Positions 11,871-21,948 of a stretch of DNA of 64,000 bases are shown here, in pieces. The stretch spans positions 33,738,418-33,802,417 of the forward strand of contig CM038042.1 of assembly GCA_021397845.1 (NCBI GenBank), read 5' to 3'. Every line of letters begins with the position of its first letter. Within the stretch, counting starts at the first letter, position 1. Under the pieces are notes generated by a model. It was not told the origin of the DNA. It worked only from the letters and a program-made list of their open reading frames with translations, and ran no database searches. The position numbers were made by a program, and so were the translations under genes. The stretch is from Areca catechu. Taxonomy: Eukaryota > Streptophyta > Magnoliopsida > Arecales > Arecaceae.

Positions 11871-12065
11871 TTGGTGAGCCTTGAAACTAACTAGGATTTA
11901 ACTTGTGAGCCCGAAGACAAAACAAGTTGTTTAGGTTCTTGGTTAGCCCGTAAACCAAGGGTGGTTGTTGGTGAGCCTTGAAACCAACTAGGGTTTGACT
12001 TGTGAGCCCGAAGACAAAACAAGTTGTAAAGGTTGTTGGTGAGCCTATGTTACAAACTAATCTTA
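11871..12065. repeat. 97-bp imperfect tandem repeat in LTR R/U5
   Basis: Units starting TTGGTGAGCC at 11871 and 11968 share CTTGTGAGCCCGAAGACAAA. Shorter degenerate units (TTGGTAAGCCTTGG) precede them. The same motif family recurs in the LTRs at 24540, 29590, 39040 and 45180. Confidence 0.75.
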
Positions 12066-12335
12066 GTGGAATTCCCAAGAGGATCTTGGGGAGTGGATGT
12101 AGGTGCCTTGGAGTACACCGAGACTATAAATTTTTTGTGTTTGTGTGATAGTTTCTTTGTGCATTCACTTTATTTACTCCGCTGCATATTATTTTGAAGC
12201 ACACAAATACATTGCCAAAACACAAGCATTTGATTTGCAATTAACACATATTTGCTTTAGTTCATCATTAAATAGTTGAAAAATTTTATAAAACCCAATT
12301 CACCCCTCCTCTTAGGTTGCTTACCTGAGCCTTCA

Positions 12336-12560
12336 CTATATCTTCATTGTAGGCCGAAGATTGTGTATTCAGCCAGTCATGAAAACCATGTCTTCAGCTG
12401 AGGTTGAGAACCCTGTCTTCCATGGGGGCCGAAGATTGACTCTTCGGTCGAAGTTGAGACCTTCGGCTTTGGCTTGTCCGTTATCTGGTCGGCCTCTTTC
12501 GGGCACTTTGGTTTAGGAGAGGTGTCTTCGGCCGGTTAACCGGTGGTTGATCTGTGCTTG
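12336..12560 (-). mobile_element. Probable continuation of the Tat-like 5' LTR/leader
   Basis: Rich in CTTCGG/CCGAAG words, as is 9480-9530 on the other side of the Sirevirus fragment, so I infer it is the displaced part of the same element. No coding sequence. Confidence 0.4.
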
Positions 12561-12950
12561 AACCGACATATCCCAACAAAACTCGACTTAACTCGGCTAT
12601 TATCAAGTTCAAATTAAACTCGAATAACAGTTTACTTGGTTCGAAAGCTCGTAAACCCATTTAATTTTTTATATAATTTTAATAATATTATTTTTTATTT
12701 ATAATATATATTTATTAATGGTTTAAAAATTAAATTTAAATTTTGATATAGCTTGGTTGATATTTGAATAGAGTCGATCTCAAGTTTTATCTATTTTTTT
12801 TGTCAAGCCGAGCTCTAATTTATAATATCAAGCTTCAATCGATCTCGAATCAGGATTTAAATCTACGTATTTTAAATTGAGCCGAGCTCGAGCTTTCATT
12901 TATTTGGCTTAACTCGGTCTGATCACATCCCTAGCGGTGAGGGACAAAAT
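12561..12950. repeat. AT-rich non-coding repeat with CTTAACTCGG at both ends
   Basis: About 390 bases of AT-rich DNA bounded by CGACTTAACTCGGCT (about 12583) and GGCTTAACTCGGTCTG (about 12907), with GAGCCGAGCTCGAGC-like words near 12880. The composition recalls small non-autonomous DNA transposons, but the terminal blocks are direct, not inverted. Class not resolved. Confidence 0.35.
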
Positions 12951-14150
12951 GCCAAAAGGTGGAATTGGGCAAGATTCTCGTCAGCTCCATTGCAGGAGAC
13001 AGACGTTCAATACATCTGCATGTAAATAAAGAGAAAAGGAAAAAGGAACAAAATTAAGGAAGGAAATTGAGAAGGGTAGTTCCGTATGCGTACATACATA
13101 ATTGACCATCCTACAAACAGTAGCCCCTACTCTACTCCATGATGGATGATAACATCCCTCAACTTCACTTAGAATTTAATGAACTTCAAAAGCTTGTGGA
13201 GGTCCTGCTTGCATGGGCTTTTCTCCCATGGAGACCTCAAGACTTACTTTTACTCCATGAGAACAAAATAGGAGACTTGTCCCCCATGCAAGGCAAAGGT
13301 TGTTCCGGAGGAATCACTGCATTCGCTTACAGTTTGATATGAACACTTCTAAATAATTTTGAAGTTACGGGGGGTACCAGGTGGCATGTGTTCTTCTAGG
13401 TGAGAAAGGTGACACGCAATCAAGGTACGAAGGGTTACCTCAGTAGCCGTACTCTTTGTTTTAACTAATAGATCTGGGATGAGTGTTGTATCCTCCAGAT
13501 TTTACGTAAGTATAATATAATTGAGACTCCGCGCCATTCTATTTCTTAAATAAAAAATAAAAATAAAGAAAGGCAACGGAGATGCCGGAAAGTTTTGTGC
13601 GAGAAGGCCGATAGTAAAATCTGAAAGCTAAAGCTTCTTTTGACATTGTTGTCGCTTTTTATTTTAAAAAATAATTTAAAAATAAAAAATTATTTTCATT
13701 TTTTAAAAAATTTTAAAAATAAAAATATATTTAGTTTTTTTTTTTTTTTTAATCCTGGGGGGAGGGGGGGCGAGGATTGGGTTGGCAAAGTGGCTGGGGA
13801 TGAAAGAAACCTCGACGCCATGGCAAAAAAGCGGGAGAGGAAGAGGAGCGGAAGATAGGGTAATGACATCATCAAGGAAAAAAAAAAACAAATCATATCA
13901 AACAAAGAGGAGACTAAAGGAGCAAAAAGGTAGAAGGGAGCTAAGCGGATGAGGTCAGCGATGCAACCAAGATGAGAGAGAATTTAGCATGGATGGACAG
14001 GTAGCTAAGAAAATAGCAAATAAATAGGAATGGTGAAGGAGGCATTCCCGGACTATGTCTCTCTCATATCTTCTTTTTAAAATGACTAACAGCTTATTGG
14101 TCAAGCCTCCATCCAAAATATAGGGTGTTTCATTTCTATTGTTGGGACTT
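12951..14150. other. Intergenic DNA, no gene recognised
   Basis: A 67-codon frame at 13139-13342 (+) has no recognisable family. 13550-13760 is very A/T-rich with runs of AAAATAAAAA and a T16 tract before a G-rich patch (13757-13775). Nothing here supports a gene. Confidence 0.6.
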
Positions 14151-14179
14151 ATTGCCGAATATCTGGAAAACTAGTAAAC

Positions 14180-16150
14180 CTATAGGAGTCTTTAATCATT
14201 TTAGCCCAAGATGAAAACCCAAGTGAAGTAGGTGATTCGAAAGAGATTGAGAATCTCAAAGCAACCGAGTCCTTTACTTATCTAGAAGTTCCTATCACAA
14301 GGTAGAGACTTCGAAGATCTGACTGTCAACTTATGGAGCAGCAATCGAGGACCGCCTCGAGGGCTGGTAAGTTGATACACTCTCCATGATAGGTAGGGTG
14401 ACCCTAATGAACTTGATTTTGTGTTCCACCCTGCTCTACCTCCTAGTGAATATAATTGTGCCAATTTCTTGTCTCAGATGTCTAGAGTAGCAACTCAAAA
14501 CTTCTTGTAGGGTACTTGGCATGGTAGCTGTGGAGTTCATCTATTATCTTGGGACGTGATCTATCAGCCTGTACAGGATGGAGGCCTGAGAATTTGTCCT
14601 TATTGGTTATGCAGAAGGTCATGATTGCCAGCGTGCTGCTCATTTCCTTACCTAGCCTAATTGCTTATAGTACAGGGTGATGATGGCTGGGTATGGAGCA
14701 TTAAGTCAGGAGTCAAAGATCTGGAGTGTGCATGGATGCTCCATCTAGAAGGAGATTTGTATTTGTGCCCCTATTGTTATGCTAAGGTTAGATGGTTAGT
14801 TGGGGATTGGACTTCCATTGTGTGAGCTAGGAGGCTTGGATCTCCAACTTGCCCCCGTCTCATTGGCCGACCTACATTAGCATTGAGGTGGATGACTATA
14901 TACGGGTATATGATTTGATGACAGAGGATGGCAAAAGCTGGAGGACACATGATATATTTCACCTCTTTGGTAGTTAGCTAGCTGATAGGATTTTTGCTAC
15001 CCTAATTCCTATCCATCAAAGCCAGAATTTGAGAGTTTGGGACCGATCATGCTACCCTAAGATCCCTATAAGGGACTTTATCGAGTTGAGTATGATAGTG
15101 CTAGATAAGAGGATTCAGGTTGCTTGGGTTTGAAAAGTGGTAGCCCATTTAGGATCAGCTGTTTCGATGGAAAGTTGCTTGGGATGGACTTCCAATGAGG
15201 GTGCTTCTTAAAAATAGGGATATGGATATTCTGACAGCTTGCCCAGTCTGTGGGCTTGAAGAGGAGCCCACTAAGCATACTCTCCTCCATTGTCCTAAAG
15301 CGAGAATGATCTGGAGGATGGCAGGTGGCCAACCTTGGTGGGCTAGTACTACCTCATGGTGAGTTCCTTTCTAGATACGATGCATAGGAGCAATGTGAAG
15401 GGATTGACCAACACTTGAGGGGTAGGATAGCATATGTCATTATTAGATTTGGTTATCCAGGAATAGTCCAGTATTGGAAACTAAGATTATGCATGCTCAT
15501 TGAGTTTTTGATAGAGCTTTGTCCTTAGCTATAAAGCACAACTATTTCGATACTACTCGCGCCAACCATTGAAGCCCTAGCTCACTGGGACTCCCATGCT
15601 ATACCTGCAGTAACTCGGAGTGTTCTTTTCATCTCTTGGGAGCCTCCATTGCTGGGTTTGTCAAGGTTAACTTTAATGGCAGTGTTAAGGATGGCAAGGA
15701 GTTGCTGGCTTTGTCATCCATGGTTTGAACACTAAGCTGCTAGCTACGGGAGGGTCATATCTTTTTGAGCCATCTATTCTGGAAGCGGAGCTCTGAGTTG
15801 CTTGGACAGGCATTATCTATGTTAAGCAAGAGTTATAAGTAGTGAGGATTATTGTTGAAGGTGATTCTACCATGGTCATTGGTTGGATCAGAGATAAGGC
15901 AAAGCATTTCAAGGTCCATCTAAATCTTTGAAATATCTAGAGCTCCTTCATCATCCCATCATGATGTCTATTCGATATGTCTTTCAAGAGGCGAAAGCAT
16001 AACAAATTGAATTATCTTTTGTTGCTAACTATTATGGTGATTGGACCTGGTGGCAGGGTGATGTTTGCTCTTGGACCTTGTAGAACATTTTGTACTCTGA
16101 CTATTTGAGATGCACTCACACGAGACTAGTGTGATCACCCGCTTGTACCA
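14180..16150 (+). mobile_element. LINE (L1-type), 3' half: RT C-terminus, zf-RVT, RNase H
   Basis: Broken plus-strand frames read, in order: YLEVPITR and SRAGKLI-like RT C-terminal text (about 14275-14380), SWDVIYQPVQDGGLRI (about 14545-14600), LFRWKVAWDGLPMRVLLKN and TACPVCGLEEEPTKHTLLHC (15165-15300), which is a zf-RVT zinc-binding domain with Cys and His kept, then an RNase H-like domain (VKVNFNGSVKDGKE about 15660; STMVIGWI about 15870). The end near 16145 has a short A run (AAAAAAA). Copies itself by target-primed reverse transcription when intact. The 5' part is absent, the usual truncation of a LINE. Many frameshifts. Confidence 0.85.
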
Positions 16151-16832
16151 AAAAAAGCCAAGGAAATAGTAGATGGAGAGGGTTTATGAATGCATAAAGA
16201 AGTAGGTTTATGTACTCTAAATGGGTACATAAAGAAGTTCTTTGAATATAAACTTGAGAAACATGTTAGGGTTATTTGGAATCATTATCATTTTTATGAT
16301 TTTGTTTCACCATAATAAAATTGATTTTGGAATAACATTTGTATATAGTTTCTGCCATTCATTGCTCTGTTTCATTTTCTCAAAGGCAACATATTTTCCT
16401 ACCAAAAGCTCTTAACTATGGTCCATTTTGTTGGAGATAATCTAATACAGAAAAATAAATCCCATGTCAAATTATCATATTCAATATAAAAGTAAAAGAG
16501 AGATGATAAAAAAGTGGTAAGTTCTATGCTTATTTTGTGGAGAGGAAGGTAAAACAAATACCATTAGAGAGTTAGTATTTGATTAATTTCTAAGTAGTGG
16601 TAATTCATACTTGAAAAAAATATTTTCAATAAAATTATGTATAATGATTGAATTTCTTTTTATATCTTTTCAAATTAATTCAATAAAGTACTTTTACAAA
16701 ATAATAAAACTATAATAGCATTATATAAAGGGTTATGTAATTATAATCATTATATAAAATTGATTGAAGATGATATTGCTATCTTAGTATTAAAAAATTA
16801 TTTTTTTACTGATGGACATATATATAAATTTG
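16151..16832. other. AT-rich intergenic DNA
   Basis: About 75 percent A+T by eye, no frame over 60 codons and no recognised repeat. It is the left flank of the large element E. Confidence 0.6.
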
Positions 16833-16837
16833 ACCAT
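16833..16837. repeat. Target site duplication ACCAT, left copy (element E)
   Basis: ACCAT directly before the LTR start TGTTAGGG; the same five bases lie directly after the other LTR at 47564-47568. Confidence 0.8.
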
Positions 16838-17834
16838 TGTTAGGGAAAATCTTGATCGACCCAAAGATATGGGATGGCCCTTCTACATATTGGCCAATTG
16901 TTCAAAGATTGGATCTAACCAACTTAATGAGTCTGGTCGGTCACCCCCTGCTACATGCCCATCGATCATTCATTGAATTGAGTATGTATGTTCACCAACC
17001 ATTCATCGGATTTGATTCTTAATCAGTTTATGATTCCCTCCTAGCTCCGATGCTCCTGAGCATTCTCGATCCGATTGGATGTTTAATGGTAGGTGATCCC
17101 ATTGTACGATTGATCCCTCATTAGAAAAACTAGCACCTCTCCTGACCAACCAGACCTAGCCAAGCACCACCTGCCAATTATCTCTACCTGATCCAGCCTC
17201 AGTAGCGATCGACGATCCTCCTCATCAGTCAGTCCTTTGAAGGCTATCGACACATCTCGCCTTGACTGGCAATCTGATCAAAATATCTTCTAATCGACCA
17301 TTCCTCGGCTTTGATAGGAGAGCTCGGATTGATCCCTAATTTTTGTTTTCGATGATGACAGATCCTTAGGCAACATTCCTATTTGGACCTTTCAAAGGTT
17401 AGCACATCTAATGCTCATTTCCTCTCCCCATATTGTATGACCATAGGGTCACATCATGCTCCATGATTGCTAATCACCGCCATATCTTTATAATTAAGAA
17501 GAGCGTGGCTCAACCTATGTATCATCATGTCATCATTAAGAAACATGGCTGATCCCATATAAAGAACAAAGTCCAAATTAAAGAGGAGTAGATATTCTAT
17601 AAGGATAGGAGATCCCCTAGTACCTGCATGATAGGATCTCCGATCCTATTACTTCTCCCAAATCTATCGAGATCTCTTTATCCCAAAATTGCCCCTACTC
17701 TTGCCTACAAAAGGAGGCTTCTTGGAGCCCCAAAGGTATGCCAAAAACTATGCCTCACACTCCCCATACTATTGAGCTAGAAATTTGACTTGGTGTCAGA
17801 AGGTCCTTACTAAAATACTTCTGGCCAAAGCTTT

Positions 17835-18477
17835 TGATGGGGGATAGGATCAAGGGAAGGATCGTTCAAGCTAAGAAGTCACCAAGATTAGGGTACCACT
17901 AGATTTTTTTTTTTTATCTAAGGAGATGGGATGGAAGACATATTTGGATCTCATGGACTTTGGAACTCACACTCACGGAGAGACCTCTCACCTCTAGGGC
18001 ATCCCACCCACCTCATTACATGGAGCTGTTGGGATGAATCTTAAGGTCGTGAGCATGGTAAAGAATGTGGAATCAAAGGGTAGGGGGATAACTGACATGA
18101 CCTCGCATCATGTTCTGGGGTTGTACATCTCGTGCTCTCCTTATAGAACAATTGTTGGGCCTCTTACCCTCTCCATCCATCGGAGCAAAAAAGAAGAATA
18201 ACTCTTCTCTAAAAACTCATTTTCATTCACCTCTTTTTTTTTACAAAAGACTGAGGGTGGTATTTATAGACCTTGCCAAACCCTCGTTTGAATTTGAATA
18301 TAGGATAGAATATAAGGATTCAAATTCAAATACAAGATAAGGCCTATCTATACTAGATAACTCAATCCTAACCAACAAAACAAACCAATCTTCAAATTTA
18401 AATTTATTTGCATCGAGATTCATGCTGAATCAAGATTTGTGTTGCATTAAGATTCGTGCTGGTTGATGTCCCCATCA
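17835..18477 (-). repeat. LTR C (3' LTR of the minus half)
   Basis: Reverse complement of LTRs A and B, shorter (643 bp). Minus-strand start TGATGGGGACATC, end CCCCCATCA. Minus-strand TATAAATA at 18261-18268. Preceded on the minus strand by GGAGTCGAGTTCTC and ACCTCAGGAA, the same 3' internal end as before LTR B. Confidence 0.85.
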
Positions 18478-19299
18478 TTCCTGAGGTGAGAACTCGACTC
18501 CGTCGAGCAGTTTCAAGGTCGCCGTCTTGTGCTTGTAGCATTGGGTTGGGGAGAACTCCACATAGGTTTCGTCGTCCCCTGAAAGAGTCATTCTGGTTGC
18601 ATAGTAATCATTTTGGGAGTCTGATTATTCTGGAAGATTGAGAGATTCGCCTGAGAGACTCCAGTGCAGTCTTTGGAATATCCATGAGATAACCATGATT
18701 TTTTTTTTCCATCTCTGCTATGAAATCTATGCAGCTTTGAAAGTTATACAGGTTTAGTTCCATGCAGCTTTGAGATCTGTATGAAAAGTCATAGTGAATG
18801 GATCTGCTTTCACATTCGTGCAGGCACCTTCCTTCTCCATGGACTGGCTGATGTAGAGAGAACAAGGGAGGTCTTCGGAGGCCAGTCCTGTGGGCGTTCA
18901 TCGGCGATGATGCTGGGGTGGAGATGGCGGCTCGGATGATGGTGGTCACGATGGAGGCGGCTAGCGATGTTTGAGATCCTGGTGGTGGCACAGGCTGATC
19001 CAGAGAGGGGGTGGATCTGGAGAGGGAGTGGTGGCTGTGGGATCGGATTTCAGAGCCATTCCCTTACCGGAGAGGATCTGGCGGGAGGTGGTGTCAATGA
19101 AGATCGAGCAGAGATGGGAGGCTTCACGGAGATGGATCTTCCAATGGGGCTATTGATGAATTCGATCCTATGGGAGGTGAGGGTCTTGAACTGGGTGTTG
19201 CGGATGAGGATGAGATCGTCGCTATGGTTGGCCACGAGCTAGCCGAGGCTGTCGTGGAGCTTAGGGATGACGGAATACAGTCTCGCTTGGAACCAGATG

Positions 19300-19745
19300 A
19301 CGGGGGGGCTTGCGGAGAGGGGTGATGTAAGGAATGATCTTTCGGTTGATGTCGTAGTGGATTAGGGTGCGGTTGTTCCTCAAGGCATGGAGGAGGTTGT
19401 GCTCGTCGCCGTCGAGGAAGTCGTGCCAGGAGCGGAGGCAGGGGAGAATGCCGTTGAGGGAGAGGGTGTAGGGGTTGAGCAGAGCAACTGGATGAGCATC
19501 TAGTCAACAAAACCATCGGACTCGAGCTCACGGCGTGAGGGGTGAGGGTCTTTCGGATGTTGGTGCAGAGGAGGCGGGGGTGCCAGGAGATGAGGGTCTT
19601 GATGTGGCCGGGTGAGGTCGATCTCCTTGAGAAGCGAAGGACCGAGTCCATGTTCTCGGTGGACTAGCATTTGACAGGGAGGGTGCCGGAGGCTTTGAGG
19701 GCATTTTCAAGGAAGAAGCATCAGGGACTTGATGAGACCGGTGTC
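19300..19745 (-). pseudogene. Captured mTERF-family gene fragment, frameshifted
   Basis: On the minus strand the three frames together show the spaced helical repeats of plant mTERF proteins (mitochondrial/chloroplast transcription termination factor family): STENMDSVLRF, then HIKTLISWHPRLLCTNI near 19580, SLNGILPCLRSWHDF near 19450, NRTLIHYDINRKIIPYI near 19370. The xxPxLL and Ixxx-KxIxPxIxxLR patterns fit family members. At least four frame changes and one stop make it non-functional. A full mTERF has six or more repeats; about three are seen. It lies inside a non-autonomous LTR element, so it is a transduplicated host gene fragment, not a resident gene. Confidence 0.75.
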
Positions 19746-19976
19746 GAACTCAGGGAGGGCCATGGGGCGATGTGGGTGGTGCAGGGATGCTGGCTCGGAG
19801 GCGATCAGGAAGGCGGAGATGAGGCGGTTGGGAGGGGCACAGGAGAGGATCCCTTTGCTATTGAAGAGGATCACATGGACCTCTTCTTGGTAGATGAGGA
19901 AGGCATCCAGGAGCTTCCGGACCCTAGACAGGGAGAGGAGGTCTTCCGGACGGTGGTGGTCACGATTTGGGGCTGA
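19746..19976 (-). pseudogene. Possible second captured fragment, BYPASS1/ROH1-like
   Basis: Minus-strand frame reads VRKLLDAFLIYQEEVHVILF then CAPPNRLISAFLIASEPA. The pattern LLDxFxxxQEE followed by PPxxRLxxxF recalls the plant BPS1/ROH1 (DUF793) family. It could instead be an unrelated part of the same captured transcript. Short and unconfirmed. Confidence 0.3.
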
Positions 19977-20061
19977 GGACGATGATGATGGTGAAGGGAA
20001 ATCTAGGATAGATGAGAACGGTGGGGCTGGTGAGGGGGATGAACCATACCCTAATTTTCTA

Positions 20062-20072
20062 GCTCGATACCA
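20062..20072 (-). other. Primer-binding site of the minus half
   Basis: Minus strand reads TGGTATCGAGC, close to the initiator-tRNA-Met primer site TGGTATCAGAGC, three bases from the left edge of LTR A, followed by the leader GCTAGAAAATTAGGGTATG. Confidence 0.7.
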
Positions 20073-20075
20073 AGT

Positions 20076-20855
20076 TGATGAGGACATCGACCTGCATGAA
20101 TCTCGAAGCAGTACGGATCTCGGAGCAGCATGGATCTTGAAGTAGCACCATTCTTGAATTCAAATTTAAGAATAAGTTATCAGATTTTTAGTATAGTTTA
20201 GGATTTATCTTTATCGATTATTTTGAATTTTGATTTAGTTAGTTTTGGTTGGTTAGGATTAAGATATGGATAGGCCTTATCTTGTATTTGAATTTGAGCC
20301 ATCCTTATCTTATTATCTTATATTCAAATTCAAATGAGGGTTGAAAAGGTCTATAAATACCATTCTCATTCCTTTGTAAACAATTGGTTAATGAAGATGA
20401 GTTTTTAAGGAAGAGTGATTCTTCGTTCTGCCTGCGTAAAGGAGTGGGGGAGGCCCATCTTACCTTCGCCTTCGGGCATCGAGGGGTGTGAGACCCTATG
20501 CCTTTGCTTTTGGCATCGAGGGGCGTGAGTCCCTAGTTATCCCCTCCCCGTCGAGTCCCTCTATGGTCTTAGAGATTTTCCTTCACGGTCCCAGGTAGCG
20601 ATTTGGATGGGATGCCCTAGGCTCCTTATGTAGTGAGATAGGTGGGATGCCCTGGCTACATTTAGTGGGGTGGGTGAGATGCCCTAGAGGTGAAAGGTCT
20701 CTCCATGAATGTAAGTCCTAAGTCTATGAGAGTCCAATTTCCTGCCTTCTATCTCCATTGTTCCTTCGCCACCTCCCTATCAAAAAAAAGTAGTACCCTA
20801 ATCTTTGGTAACTTCTCAGCTCGCGACGATCCTTCCCCTATCCCGTGCCCCATCA
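20076..20855 (+). repeat. LTR A, central and shared
   Basis: TGATGAGGACATC...GTGCCCCATCA, 780 bp, TATAAATA at 20352-20359. It is a normal 5' LTR for the plus half but lies in inverted orientation relative to the minus half whose primer site touches its left edge. About 90 percent alike to LTR B by eye. Confidence 0.85.
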
Positions 20856-20857
20856 AT

Positions 20858-20869
20858 TGGTATTAGAGT
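20858..20869 (+). other. Primer-binding site of the plus half
   Basis: TGGTATTAGAGTC-like site (initiator tRNA-Met type, two transitions), two bases after LTR A, followed by leader CTAAGAATTAGGGTATGTTT, which matches the minus-half leader. Confidence 0.75.
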
Positions 20870-21948
20870 CTAAGAATTAGGGTATGTTTCATGTTCCTGA
20901 ATCATCCCATATCCTCTCACCAGTCCCCCGTCGTCGTCTCTCCTCTCTTCCCTGTTCTTGCTCCACCGGCCTATTGCAGCGGCGTCTCTTCCCAACACTA
21001 ACCCTTCCCAATCGGAGAGCCCCATCGAAAGAACCACCTCCATTGATTGTCCGTCTAGATCCAACCCAATCTCTGCCCATCGCCTTCCATGAAGCCTCCC
21101 TGCTCCATCGCTAGCAGTCGACGACCGGGAATCAACTAATCATGCCCTTCCACGATCACACCGACCCCATCGTTCGCCCGACCGAGTATGCCATCTGGAA
21201 CTCCTTGCTGCCCTGAACTCCCGATCATCCCAAGTGGAACCATCACCACCCTCCATTCCTTCGATCAATGCCTCCAAAGCCACCGACCGTGGTCGATGCT
21301 TCCATCCACAGCCCCCTTCCTCTGCTGTTTGGTCACCGATCCCATAGCCACCGAACCATCCTCGCTGCCTCCCCAAGCCGTGGCCCCTCGAGCTATCCGA
21401 ACCATCCATCCAACCTGGCTGTGATAACCAGTTTCGCTTGACGCCCCACTGGATCCCTTCTTCCCGTCCGTGCTGTCGCCTCTGCCATAGTGTCATCGCT
21501 AGCGAAGCCTGCCGGGAGTTCCCCCCCCTCTATTTCGCCTGCCTCCTCTTCTCATCAGTCTACATAGCCCAGATCTGCCCTGCCCCATCGGATCAACCCA
21601 GATCAACCCACCGAATCTCCTCCCTGCTTCCCGTCGGCTACCCATGCCCTCCGCCAGCCATGACGACCTCTGCACTGGCCGTTGTTTTCTCTTCATCGGT
21701 CTGTGAAGAAGAAGGGGAGGCATTACACGAACGTGAAAGCAAATTCCCCTCCCCCTTGCCAACTTCAAGCTCTGCATAGATTTCAAAGCCACACAATTTT
21801 CAGAGCTACTTGCATTTCAAAGTTGCACGATTCTCAAAGCCATATGGATCTCAGTGCCACACTGATCTCAGAGCAGAGCCTCTTTTGATTGGATGTGGTT
21901 TACCAAATCCAAACTCGATGGAGTCGAGTTCTCCCCACCTCAAGAGAA
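20870..21948 (+). mobile_element. Plus-strand internal region, C-rich cargo of unknown origin
   Basis: Shares only its leader and its last 250 or so bases with the minus half. The middle (about 20920-21680) is rich in C and T, with frames of 60-110 codons on both strands but none with a family I recognise. No gag or pol. It may be another captured host fragment. Confidence 0.6.

Larger units (their letters stand above)
9559..12335 (+). mobile_element. 5'-truncated Sirevirus: 3' untranslated region and 3' LTR
   Basis: From about 9559 the DNA turns AT-rich without coding potential, then reaches TTTTGTCATCATCAAAAGG, a polypurine tract and an LTR. The same phrase precedes the 3' LTRs of both other Sireviruses (37950 and 43925). 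No pol remains. It interrupts the Tat-like element; the right flank is CTATA but no matching left duplication is seen because the 5' end is lost. Confidence 0.8.
10924..12335 (+). repeat. Sirevirus 3' LTR (1412 bp)
   Basis: Starts TGTTGACTCTAGTCTTGATT and ends CCTGAGCCTTCA by comparison with the other Sirevirus LTR ends (GGGCAACA). It holds a palindrome array (11170-11440), a TATATAAA box at 11536-11543, and a run of repeated 'TTGGTGAGCC' units (11871-12065) before the conserved end AACCCAATTCACCCCTCCTC. Confidence 0.85.
754..12560 (-). mobile_element. Decayed Tat-like Ty3/Gypsy retrotransposon, split by a Sirevirus fragment
   Basis: Read on the minus strand, the domain order is leader, gag, protease, reverse transcriptase, RNase H, integrase, then a 3' untranslated part with tandem repeats and antisense ORFs. 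This order (integrase after RNase H) is Ty3/Gypsy; the antisense ORFs and tandem repeats downstream of pol are typical of the Tat group (Grande, RIRE2, Retand). All domains carry stops and frameshifts. The 3' LTR is missing or cut at the junction with the chromovirus LTR near 753. The 5' LTR/leader region is interrupted by the Sirevirus piece at 9559-12335 and seems to resume at 12336. Group assignment is inference from structure and protein similarity recalled, not a tree. Confidence 0.8.
18478..20075 (-). mobile_element. Minus-strand internal region with captured gene sequence
   Basis: Reads on the minus strand from the primer site at 20072 through a leader (AAAATTAGGGTATGGTTCAT), a GC-rich captured part (about 19976-18960), then a 3' part shared with the plus half (CACGAATGTGAAAGC near 18815 versus CACGAACGTGAAAGC near 21727). 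No gag or pol is present, so the family is non-autonomous. The GC-rich part contrasts with the AT-rich LTRs. Confidence 0.75.

Noticed and set aside
12561..12950. Classical MITE with terminal inverted repeats
   Set aside because: The terminal CTTAACTCGG words are in direct, not inverted, orientation and no target duplication was found.
13640..13905. Overlapping Lys/Phe/Leu-rich frames on both strands
   Set aside because: Produced by poly-A/T and poly-G tracts; no codon bias or family match.
18110..18423. Short frames in the LTR C region
   Set aside because: They lie in LTR DNA, overlap on both strands and are not kept in LTRs A and B.
19124..19651. 175-codon minus-strand frame as an intact gene
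   Set aside because: It is partly out of frame with the mTERF-like signal; Pro/Ser-rich stretches are frame artefacts of GC-rich captured DNA.
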